From Chara braunii (Eukaryota > Streptophyta > Charophyceae > Charales > Characeae), in assembly GCA_003427395.1 (NCBI GenBank), contig BFEA01000011.1:4852306-4888303 (forward strand): 35,998 nt of DNA. The letters run 5' to 3'. Made by a program: the position numbers and the translations under genes. Shown here piece by piece: positions 18,736 through 28,139 of this stretch (the stretch's first letter is position 1; every line of letters begins with the position of its first letter). The notes beneath the pieces are model-generated. The model saw nothing but the letters and a program-made list of their open reading frames with translations. It had not been told where the DNA came from and did not search any database.

Positions 18736-19127
18736 TCAACCTTTTTTTTTAATATACTCAAATCTCTATTTCATTACAACCCTTGAAACAAGGTCGAGAA
18801 CCTCACAATCCAACCCAGAGTTATTCCGACAGCATCGGCCTCGGTGTAGTTTATGAGTCTCACTTCCCAAAATCTCAAGGTTGTCGCCCCTTCAAGCAAA
18901 GAAAGAAAGGAGGAGGAAAAAGAGACGGATGAGCAAAGGGGCAAAAAAATAAAAATAAAAAAATCATGCGGATGGATTTAGAAAGAACAACTTTCAATTA
19001 AAACCCGAGAAAGGACTTCGGCGTCCCTCACGAGAATGCCGCAGTCACTTTGGGTTGAGAAGTGCACTCCCGACCAATCCCATCCCTAACCACAGTCGTA
19101 CTGTCGTGGAGACCCCAGCCCCCTAAG

Positions 19128-19130
<3 letters not shown>
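18736..19130. other. Unassigned sequence
   Basis: AT-rich and A-rich short runs near 18740 and 18940-18965; otherwise nothing recognisable. Confidence 0.4.

Positions 19131-19170
<40 letters not shown>
19131..19170. repeat. Poly(T) run of 40
   Basis: The longest homopolymer in the window, followed by GGGGGTTGGGGGGGG. It directly precedes the second copy of the dispersed repeat. Confidence 0.95.
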
Positions 19171-19171
<1 letters not shown>

Positions 19172-19184
19172 GGGGTTGGGGGGG

Positions 19185-19259
19185 GCAGTTGCTAGGGACC
19201 CATTGATTGCTGGAAGCGGGCAGCCGTGGTCGCCCTGAGGAGACGAGTCCACCTCCCAT
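19185..19259 (+). repeat. Dispersed repeat family, diverged left end of copy 2
   Basis: CAGTTGCTAGG through GACGAGTCCACC aligns with 12525-12602 at only about 70%, then switches abruptly to near identity at 19260. Confidence 0.8.
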
Positions 19260-21054
19260 TCCCAACCTCGCGTCAATACTCCTAGCGTATCCCCTATCCC
19301 TACTATCCTACCTCAGTGTGACCAGCACTCAGGACCGTCACCCTACCAGTATCGAGGGGGACTTGGACCGAACAGTAGCGACAGGCACCAGGGCTAGCGA
19401 CCCTAGTCCTGGTTGAAGCATAGTCGAACGGGCCTTGCCATTAATACGTGGTCAAAGGATTGAGGCTGGCATAGCAGTTCCTTAGTAAGGAATGTCGGGA
19501 GTGTCAGGAGATACTGCACTTTACTGCGGGGCCGGAACTGGCTCCAGGGACATACGAGGGAACGGAGGATTGTCTGCTCTCAGACTACCATACAACACAG
19601 GGCTAATAGATTATCCAGGGTCAATACATACAGTCCATGATTCACGATTGAAGGTGGGCTATCCTCCTAGTACGTACCTTAGAGTTGAGGCTGGCATAGC
19701 AGTCCTAAGTACGGATGTCGGGGGTGTCAGAAGATACTGCACCTTACCGCGGTGCAGGAACGGGCTCCAGGGATATACGAGGGAACGGAGGATCCCCATC
19801 TCTCTATCATCAACACCATAGAACACTGTAGTAAAAAAAGACAACATAAGGATAAGAAACTCGGTCCATAACTCGTGACCTAGGGTTGTGACGAACTGTT
19901 TTCTGCAACCGCGCGGATTCCTGCGCAAGGCTATTTCGGGGGATGAGATTGGTTAAGTCGGGATGGCCTGGTGGGTTGCATGGATGCCCCTGCTTTTTCT
20001 TGTCTCTTTTGAATGAAGACTGGTCTGGCCCCACGACGATTGATAGTTGGCCGCGCCTCAGCGAGCGCGACGAATAACGGTTGTCATAGCTTCTTTCTTG
20101 TTTTGCTGTGGGAAACGGGAATTTTTGCGCGATCGTCGCTCGGGAAAATCTTTTTGAATTTTCAACCGTTGTCGAGCCCCCGTGGGCTCTTGGTAATTGT
20201 CTCTTTCGGAATTTATTTTTGCAATAAGGATTTAGAGTAGGAATTTAGGCGCATCTCAATTTCCGCTGCACGGCGCTTCTTGCTTGCGCACGTCCTGCCG
20301 TGTCAAGATCTGTGCTCTGACTTCCCCGCGCCTTAATCTTGCGTGTAACTATAATCTTTGCTTTCAGCAGGTGTGATTGCAACTGTAATCATGTCGTTCT
20401 TAATATCTTTTGTGGCGCCCCTGCACGGGCATACTTCTCTCCCGTCCTATTGACCTGATCGCTTGCATGACTGGATCGATGTGTGGAGCGTGGCTACGTC
20501 CCCCACACCGCGGCCTGGCCATGCAGACGTAGGCACTGCCTTCTTCCTCCTTTCTTCCCCTTCAGACCCAATCCTCAGTATCTCGCGCGAGCATGCATGC
20601 TATAAATTTCGCACGCACGATTAACTCGCTCTCTAAAAATTTTGGAGTTAGCGCGGTCGAGAGGATCGGCTAACGAGCAAGAGTGGCAGGTGAGTAAAAA
20701 GTTGGACGATCCGACGAGCTGATGTTGGGCATGCGGGGTTGACGTGGGGCTGCAACGGACTATGGCGCACGGACGAACCTGGCTTGCATGCTCGGGGGTG
20801 ACAACTCTGTGTGGGTGCGAGGCGATGAGATGAGAGAGCGGTGAGATAGAGAGAGAGAAACGGGAGGTGTGTATGAAGAGATTCTTCTTCTTATCTTCTA
20901 AGCCATTTTGGCTTCTTCTTCTATTCTTCTAAGCAATTTTGGTTTTCGGCGCGAGTCGCCCTTTCTCCTTTCCGGATCGGCATCTCGGATTTTTCTTTTG
21001 CTCTCGTTTCGGAGATTGATGTATGGTTGTCTTCCCCCACTCTCTGCCTTTTTG
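19260..21054 (+). repeat. 1.8-kb near-identical direct duplication, copy 2
   Basis: Counterpart of 12603-14397. It ends at a single N (21055), after which the T run and the LINE 3' end begin. It carries the same two 225-bp tandem units (19460 and 19685). Confidence 0.95.
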
Positions 21055-21055
21055 N

Positions 21056-23941
21056 TTTTTTTTAACTCCTAGGGAGGCTCCATCTATTGGTGGGGAGCAG
21101 CACCTGCTGGACATCGGGTCCAGCGTGCCTTTTTACAATAAGAATATGAGAATATGAACGATTGGAAATGGTGTCTTGTGAATCAGCACCTCTTCATCCA
21201 TTGTTGGACGCCAAGTCCAACACTTCTACATGGTCCTGATTCACTTAAGAGAACATGAAGATCCAACCTGTTATGAGGACATAACCTGAAATCTTCACAC
21301 TTTAATCATACCCAAATCAAGATCTCGGAACCATAGCCAATAGTGCAGGGGGAAAGGGATCAAGAAACTCTACCATTGGACGCATGGGTATGGATGGGTC
21401 TACCAATGTTCAATCATGAAATACTATCTTAGAATTTTTCCTTATTTCTTCATTGTCCCCTCTCATAGCCCCTTCCCATTTTACTTTTCTCATTTCCCCC
21501 CCTTGGTTTTCTCCAAACCAGCATGTATTACATTTTTGAATATGTTTGTGGATTTCATCTCGTGAAGACAAGTGCTGCATTTTTTCTTTCGCTTGTTCCC
21601 ATTTGGTTGTAATTTTTGTTTGTACATACAATTTAATAATTTCAGTGAATTCGGGTCCACCTAGGCGAGCTTCCTCCTGTAAGTGCATCTCCTCAACCAA
21701 ATGATCCATGTGACTGCTTTTTTCCCCATGGTGAAGAGGTTTTGTGTAAAATCATCATATGCTCAACAATCCATGATTCAAAAATAATTGCTTTCCAACT
21801 CCATGGTCATCGAGTCTGTGGGCCTAGCTGATTCCAAACTCTATCCCACCACCTCCATAACCATATAACTCCAAGGCATTGCAGAAAGATATGCTCAAAA
21901 GTTTCAGGGATCAACCTACAGGGAAGGCAGATTTGCAAAATTTACACCACCTAGTTCCAAGGAAGATTTGTCTATCAGCCAGTCATTAGTGGGAAGGCAT
22001 CGGTGTTCAATCTGCCGTTGAAGAGATGTCATCTTCGCCGGTTTGAATTTCATTAAGTTAAACCACTTGATTGATCTTACATCTTCTCTGCTAAGGTTGA
22101 AATGTTTGATTCATCTGGTTGATACCTTGTTTTTTAGATTAATTCTTACTCTTAATGTTCTATAGGTAAATTTTATTGTAAGAGTATGTAGGCCACGTTT
22201 ATAATTCATGTCAATTTTTTTTTGTTTACTGGGAGAGTTCAGATCCAATTGATTGGGTTTAATGCTAAGCTGGAGATGGGAATATCAGGTTTAAATATCA
22301 AACATTGATCCTTCTTTCTTAATACTTTAATTCTGAAAATTTGGTTAGCTTGGACCCATTGGATCTGACCCTGACCTTTAGGGTAGAGAATGTTATCTTG
22401 TAAAAGATCATAGAGTTCAAGGAGGATGTCTAAATTATGAAACTTGTCTAGGATGTTTCCAATTTCTTGGGGATGGTCCTTAATGACTACCCAATCATTA
22501 ATTTTCAGTTTGGGTCCCTTACGACGAATCTGATTCTAGTCCAAGGGGATTAGCTCAATTATTTTATCTAGTGCTTCTTATGAGTCGTGACAATAACGAA
22601 GATATCTCTTTAGTGTTGCAGGATCAATCAAATCAGTAGATTCACTATTCCAAATATCTTTTATTCTCATAATTTTTTTTTTACCCATCCATTCCAGGGC
22701 GAGTCCATATAGTGAAGAACACACCCTTGAGAGTCTATGATCCATTTATTGTTAAAAGGGGGTTGCTGGCATACTTCCTCTCACTTTTCCGGGGAAATCT
22801 TGTCAGTTAGAGACAATTTTCTCCATGTTTTGATACGGTTGATCCAAAAGGAATCATTACATAAATCCATCCTCGCAGTTAGTATGTCGGAGGATAATTC
22901 ACTTATTAAATCTCTAACCTTTCCTATTGGGAGTGACCAAGCACAATTTTTCAGCCACATTAAATGATCAACACTCTCTACTGTTTCTGGTACTAAGTGT
23001 TTAATTTGCTCTCACGCCAGTGCTGGTCAGAAGTTTGTTGGTTAAAGAGCAATCGTTTGATCCATTGTATGGAAAAAACCATAGCTTGAGTGACTCGGTC
23101 AATTACCCCTAACCCACCGCTAGTCTTAGGCTGGATAACTGATTGTCATGCTACTCTACTAATTACATTCTTGAACCCATGATTACCCCTCCATAGAAAG
23201 GCTGACAACTGTTGTTGAAAAATTTTGCGGTTGTTTTATCTAGTGGTTATATGGCTGATTTATATCAAATGGGGGCTAGAATAACATCATTAATAACCAA
23301 AGTACGTCCAAAGATCAAATTCGACCTGAACTTGTTGAGTTATCCATTCATTGTTTGTTTTTGGTTTTCCCGCACCAGACATAGACATTCCTAGTACGTG
23401 AATAAAAGTGTCTATAGGAAGCCACTTGACATGAGGTTGTTCTGGGGGTCTGACATCTTGATGATGAATCCACCATCTTAATGTCTTGCTACCCCAATTG
23501 ATTCTCATATAAGATAAACGACAAAGCTTGTCCATCATTTTTTGAACTTTCATCATGTTTTCTTATGATGCATCTACCATGAGATAAATATCAACATCAA
23601 ATAGAGAGCAAACCATGATTGCATCTTCTGGTATAGAAGTTATCTGAATACGCTTGATATCCTTGTGGTGACAAAGATTTACTAAGGCTTCCATAACAAT
23701 CACAAAAAGGGAGGGGGTGATCGGGTTCCCTTGTCTAACTGGTCTATATAACGGGATATGAGGCGCAACATTATCATTAACCATGGACCTAGTAGAGACA
23801 TTTTTATGCAGAATCTGAATCCATCTTCTAAAACAAGGACCAAAGTTAATTTTTTCTAGGCATTTATCCAAAAAGAACTAATCTACATAATCATATGCTT
23901 TCTCAAAGTCTATGAAGATGAACGCTGCACAACCCCCCCCA
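21056..23941 (-). mobile_element. 5'-truncated LINE (non-LTR retrotransposon), plant L1-like
   Basis: Read on the minus strand, the element begins abruptly in reverse transcriptase at about 23932, just inside a G run (C on plus, 23933-23940), runs through the rest of ORF2 and ends with an untranslated stretch and an A tail (T at 21056-21063). The last 55 bases contain the two-hairpin module found twice more at the right of the window. Missing endonuclease and ORF1 together with a terminal A tail are the marks of incomplete target-primed reverse transcription. No flanking target duplication could be found; the N at 21055 obscures one side. Confidence 0.85.
21840..23932 (-). pseudogene. Decayed LINE ORF2: reverse transcriptase and zinc knuckle
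   Basis: Minus-strand translation shows RT motif A as FIFIDFEKAYD (near 23890-23920), soon followed by an in-frame TAG, then FGPCFRRWIQILHKN and motif B as RQGNPITPSLF. Motif C, expected to be FADD, has become FDVD, so the catalytic Asp pair is lost. Downstream, PKTSGGLGV (near 23110-23135) and a zinc-knuckle with WCKFC (near 21940) followed by ETFEHIFLQC-like sequence in another frame match the C-terminal region of plant L1-like LINEs. Several stops and frameshifts separate these blocks. It cannot encode an active enzyme. Confidence 0.85.
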
Positions 23942-24432
23942 GTATTGTAAGACCCAGTTGCAAAAATGACAAAAAAAGTCAAAGCTGGCAAAACATGTCA
24001 GGAATGCAAAGAAAGTTTATCCTCCTGCAAAACTAATTATGTCCTATCCACATTTTAATCTATGCTTTACACAATCCATCGAAAGTTTCTCTTCTAGTAT
24101 AACGTCACTTCACAGTGTTGGTCGAGTAACTTTTCTTTTGGACACGGAGTTCCCAATCTGCCGATATTGATAACTTGATATTGTATTTAACCTCTGTCGG
24201 GTTTGCCCTTATCATGGGCGGGGGGTAACTATTCCCCCCTGCGAACCTCTGAGTTTCGGAGGTTCCATAAAGTCGCAAGAATAGCACCGCGAAGAGTCTC
24301 CTCAGTATGAGTGCGGCAGGGCGAAAACGGTTGTCGTCTAGAAGCTATCGCCAGGAGCACGAACTAGTCATCCCATGACTCCCATCGACCTTGCACATCG
24401 GAAACTAGAACAGTAGGAAACCACCACCAGTC
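23942..24432. other. Unassigned sequence between two LINE remnants
   Basis: No gene recognised. A small hairpin (GAACCTC / GAGGTTC) lies near 24242-24263. Confidence 0.4.
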
Positions 24433-25284
24433 TCAAAAAGGCCGCTCAAGGTCATACTGCAGCAAAAGTTGTTGAACATCTTTCACCCGTATCCCCAGGC
24501 ATATCGTACAGAGTGGGTCGGCTTTCGTAGTACTACGTGAACACCAAGTAGCCACTAGTAGGGACAAATGCATTAACAAACACAAAAAACTGGCATCTTT
24601 GGTATTAGTTAGATCCATAAGATGTTTCCAAAACATCGGAAGTGCCCGAGATAGTCTTGGCATGACGCCTACAATCCATCCAGTCGCCATCCACCTCCGA
24701 GCTACCCCCCAGTTCACATCATTTTGTGGTCTCGCCATCTGATATCCCAATTTGGTAGTGTAATTGTAAAGATAAACCAGTTTGTCCGGATGATGATGAT
24801 GTTATCATGCCCAATCCCTAGGATCGATCGACAAGTGCGAAAATAGACTCTGTAGGCGAAAGGACGAGTAACTGTTCCCTTGTTCTATGACGCACACATG
24901 TTACAACAGTTCCGAAGGAAGCAAAGGAATTGCACCCGCCGGATACTGCAGCGGTTCTCCCAATGAAAAAACTTCACCTTGAACCTCCCAACACGAATAG
25001 GGTATGTCAGTCATGCCCAAATAAGTCTTCTTTCTCCATATGTATTGTGGCATAACTTGGCCACCATGTTTGTACCACATATCATTGGTCAATTCCAGCC
25101 CTCTTCGCAAAACATGAAGCCAAGGCAACGACACTGCCTCTTGCAACAGTCGAATGTGTTGTTGCTGACGCCAAAGATTCGTTAATCTTGGTGCCATCGC
25201 TTCAAACGTTTTCCAATCTACAGAATCAACGTCCCAAAGATCCGAAATGGTACCAATTCCTCTACGGCCACAACCACGATACAT
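24433..25284 (-). pseudogene. Second LINE ORF2 fragment (C-terminal region)
   Basis: Two frames in the same orientation are separated by stops at about 24800-24903. The upstream one contains GIGTISDLWD and SLPWLHVL, the segment that normally follows the RT domain; the downstream one contains ARRWMATGWIVGVMP and DPLCTICLG, resembling the zinc-knuckle. It differs from the matching part of the first LINE, so it probably comes from another element. I place it in the LINE class with moderate confidence. Confidence 0.55.
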
Positions 25285-25289
25285 GTACT

Positions 25290-25479
25290 ACTAGTTGAGG
25301 TGAGGAGAGCACCTCTCACCAGTACTCACTTCGCCGATGCTCCACGGTCGGGAGCAGTGTCTGCCATGAAATCGAGTCCACACACACATTACAAACATAC
25401 ATATAGCCTATAGGCACATACCTACGATACAAAGTACACACACACATACACAACCATAGGGTTGGGAGGAGGTCATGAC
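25290..25479. other. CA-rich unassigned stretch
   Basis: Short imperfect (CA)n sequence around 25380-25455; nothing else recognisable. Confidence 0.5.
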
Positions 25480-25812
25480 TAACTGATAATGATGATAGGT
25501 GTCTCGATGATAAGTACCCCGCCTTAAAATCAGCTAGGACTGTGGTTGGCGAGTAGAGGGCGTGAGTCGCTGGTTGGTCTGGATTAATTAACGATGATGA
25601 CAGGCGTCCCGATGATAAGTACCCCGCCTTAAAATTAGCTAGACTGTGTGGGTCAAACTAGGGTTGTGGTGGGCGAGTAAAGGGCGTGAGTCACTGGTTG
25701 GTCTGGATTAACTGATAATGATGATAAGCGTTTCGAGGATAAGTACCCTTCCTTAAAATCAGCTAGGACCGTGGTGGGCGAGTAGAGGGCGTGAGTTACT
25801 AGTTGGTCAACT
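25480..25812 (+). repeat. Tandem repeat, three units of about 105-123 bp
   Basis: Units start near 25480, 25586 and 25709 with AACTGATAATGATGATA or a variant, and each contains GATAAGTACCC, CCTTAAAATCAGCTAG and GGGCGAGTAGAGGGCGTGAG. The middle unit has an extra segment (GTGGGTCAAACTAGG-like). Confidence 0.95.
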
Positions 25813-25849
25813 TAGGGGCTAGTAGGAGATTGCTTGGGCCTGGCATCCG

Positions 25850-26107
25850 AAGTTTCCGTGCGACGAGGCATGGGGCTGGCTAGCCTTCGTGCCTGTCACT
25901 ACTGTTCGGTCCAAGTTCCCCTCGATACTAGTAGGGTAATGGTCCTGATTGCAGGTCACATTGAGGTAGGATAGTAGAGATAGGGGATGCACTAGGAGTA
26001 TTGGCATGAGCATGGGATGGGATGTAGCCTCGTTCCCTCGGGACAACCATAGCTGACCGCTCCAGGCGATCAATGTGCGCCTAGTAACTGACCTCTACAA
26101 CACCCTG
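25850..26107 (-). repeat. Dispersed repeat family, copy 3
   Basis: On the minus strand it begins CAGGGTGTTGTAGAGG and follows copy 1 through CAGTTACTAGG, ACTCCTAGTGCATCCCC and GTATCGAGGGGAACTTGG. It lacks the tRNA-like head of copy 1. Confidence 0.85.
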
Positions 26108-26190
26108 TTTTTTTTATATTAAAATAAAAATAAAATAAAAATAAAATAAAAATAAAATAAAAATAAAATAAAAATAAAAATAAAAATAAA
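26108..26190. repeat. (AAAAT)n / (AAAAAT)n A-rich array
   Basis: Regular A runs of four or five separated by T, preceded by eight T. Its composition resembles the 40-base tail inserted in the U6 copy at 10816-10855, read on the opposite strand. Confidence 0.9.
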
Positions 26191-26229
26191 TGATTTGGGT
26201 AGTGTTATTCCCCCCCCCTTAAAAACTAC

Positions 26230-26375
26230 ACTATATTTTTCTCTCAAATCTTTCATCATCTTTCAAATTCTTTCAGTTGACCTTCACTACCTACCTACCA
26301 CTACTCATACGGCTTATACAAGGGCCCCCTGCGAACATAGCTTTGTTGTCTCCCTCTAGCCATTAGAGGGGATAA
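26230..26375 (+). repeat. Dispersed segment shared with 17805-17960
   Basis: Same order of motifs as the partner (TTTTTCTCTCAAAT, CATCATCTTTCAAATT, ACCTACCACTACTC, ATAGCTTTGTTGTCTCC). Confidence 0.85.
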
Positions 26376-26670
26376 GGAGGTTGTGGGTTCGAGCCCCAAA
26401 ACCGCCTGTGGCGCACTTAGTGCCAACCAGCAGTGATAGTCTGCTTGATACCTTTGATCGGTATTAACATGGTCCTTGGCCAACACGGATGTGAGTGTGA
26501 GTGTGAGAGGGTTGTGTGTGGGATTTGGGAGAGTGTTGGCCTGCGACACTGTTGTTATTCGGTTCGGGGTAGGGGACGATGACAAAGGGGAGGCGCAACT
26601 ACTGACAAAATGCTCCGTCTTTGTGTTTGTCGGCTGCCCCACCCCATCCTTGAGCACCATGGTTGGGGTA
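26375..26670 (+). mobile_element. tRNA-derived SINE, head partly replaced
   Basis: It contains a perfect B-box, GGTTCGAGCC (26386-26395), and the same body as the SINE at 17972-18318 (GGCGCACTTAGTGCCAACC, GGAGGCGCAACTACTG, CCATCCTTGAGC, ACCATGGTTGGGG). The A-box region found in the other copy is absent, so this copy is 5'-truncated or rearranged. Confidence 0.75.
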
Positions 26671-26700
26671 GTGTTGTTTTCGAGCTGTCATAGTGAGGTT

Positions 26701-26785
26701 GGACCATTTCTCGATTTATGTGTGTCATCCTTGCGCAGGGGCCATGCTAACCTTGTCTGTATCGTTCAAGTTTTAACGGATGGGA
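26701..26785 (-). pseudogene. 5'-truncated U6 snRNA pseudogene
   Basis: On the minus strand the match begins at CCATCCGTTAAAAC, lacking the 5' stem, continues GAACGATACAGACAAGG (ACAGAGAAG in functional U6, so the catalytic ACAGAGA box is changed), and TTAGCATGGCCCCTGCGC, and ends AAATCGAGAAATGGTCC. No T-run terminator follows. The 3' end is of plant type. It lies just beyond the 3' end of the SINE, in the opposite orientation. Confidence 0.85.
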
Positions 26786-26799
26786 CGAGAAAAAAAAAA

Positions 26800-28090
26800 A
26801 AAGGATGAGACGCTCGACCCGGTTTCCTCTTGATTCCCTGAACGACCAAAGTGTGCAGAGGGAGTTTCATCTGCTCTACTATTTCATTTCGGTGTCTCCG
26901 GAGATTGCACAGTACCGCAACCCAAGGAGTCTCAAAGACATAGGGTCTCCCTGCACTACTCTCCACTATCCGAAAATTCAGATCGTAGGCGGAAAGTTGT
27001 CAAACTCTTCAAAATAGGGGTTTTCCCATCACCGTTGCACTTACTATCCGGGCTCTTACTCTCTGATTCCTAAGTCCAGTAGCTGACATCGTGACAGCAG
27101 ATGAAGACACAAAGTCATCACCGTTTTGTCCGCCCAGACTCCAGGCAAACTCTCCAAATTCGAGGTCCTATGCAAAGTTCCTCAAAGGTCTATCTGCCTA
27201 ACAGATTTTGCAGGCTGGGCACTCTCCGCCCACGGAGAGTGCTTTTCTACAGTGGTCTCTGACAGGTATCCGAGGGCTCTTGGGCCTCGCCGCGCTACTC
27301 TCCGAATGTGAAAAATCGTACTGAATCCGCCGCTAGAACATGGAAAGATACATTGCCATCTTTTTCATCTTTTGTGCATGTGGTGAGTAGTGCAGCGAAC
27401 GATTTAGGTGGTGGAATCGGAGTGTTAGTGCAGCGGCCATGAAAAACTCTCTCAAATCGGAGAGTGGAGAGTTTCGCGAGTATGTGACAAGCCAGGATCC
27501 GTACTCAGCGGCTTTCCGTACCCTTAGGGGAAAAATCCCAAGTAAGCCTCTAAAGCCCGGGTTCTGGTTGATCGAGAAAAGCGAGCTTTGTTTTCTTTTT
27601 CTTTTTTTTTAAAAAGGGAGACGAAACTGAAACTTATATATATATTTTTCGGAACTGGCCCTGATGACTTCTTCGTGCGGACGGCTAGCAACCGCGTCGA
27701 GAAATCCAAGAAACGGTTAAGAATTAGTGTGGGTGGAAATTTTGATTTCTTATGCGCGTGGCTGTTTTTCAAATTTCCGCTCCCCCACTTTGCGTCCCCA
27801 TGCCATCTTCCCTTCTTGCCGCACACTTCCTTCTTGCATGCCTCTTCGTCTTCCCACGGACGAAGTCTGATCCTCCCCTTACCCATCATCGCGAGCGATT
27901 GGCCGTGTAATTGGGATGGTCAGATCAATGTCGTGAAAGCGGGAAGCTTGCACCACTTGAACGACCACCCCAATCACACGAAACGTTCGACTCGCCTTCT
28001 TCGATTTTCCTGAAACCTTGACCCTTCTTTTGTCCTCCTCATCTACACCCCTTGCTACCCGCACCTCGTGCTGACACCCCGCCGCTTGAC
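26800..28090. other. Unassigned sequence with a strong hairpin
   Basis: No domain recognised in the frames here. GCACTCTCCG and CGGAGAGTGC (27219-27242) form a perfect 10-bp stem with a 4-base loop followed by TTTT. The motif ACTCTCC recurs near 26957, 27147, 27221 and 27294, and a CTCTC/GGAGAG variant near 27448-27470. A stretch with TATATATATTTTT lies at about 27634-27646. Confidence 0.5.
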
Positions 28091-28094
28091 TCGC

Positions 28095-28101
28095 TATAAA
28101 T
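28095..28101 (+). promoter_or_regulatory. Possible TATA box
   Basis: TATAAAT in GCTATAAATTCTCGC closely resembles the candidate at 13944 (GCTATAAATTTCGC). A pyrimidine-rich stretch follows at 28105-28135. The first downstream ATG opens only a very short frame, so any transcript would need an intron or be non-coding. Confidence 0.25.
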
Positions 28102-28139
28102 TCTCGCAGCCCCTTCCTCTCCTCCTCTTTGATCTCGGC

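Noticed and set aside
12603-21054. LTR retrotransposon with 1.8-kb LTRs
   Set aside because: No TG/CA ends, primer-binding site, polypurine tract or gag-pol coding is visible between the copies, and the left boundary lies inside a dispersed repeat that continues outward.
25480-25812. CRISPR-like array or group of regulatory RNAs
   Set aside because: Only three long diverged units without spacers; an ordinary tandem repeat explains it.
26701-26785. Functional U6 gene
   Set aside because: It lacks the 5' stem-loop, an intact ACAGAGA box, the terminal T run and a recognisable upstream promoter.
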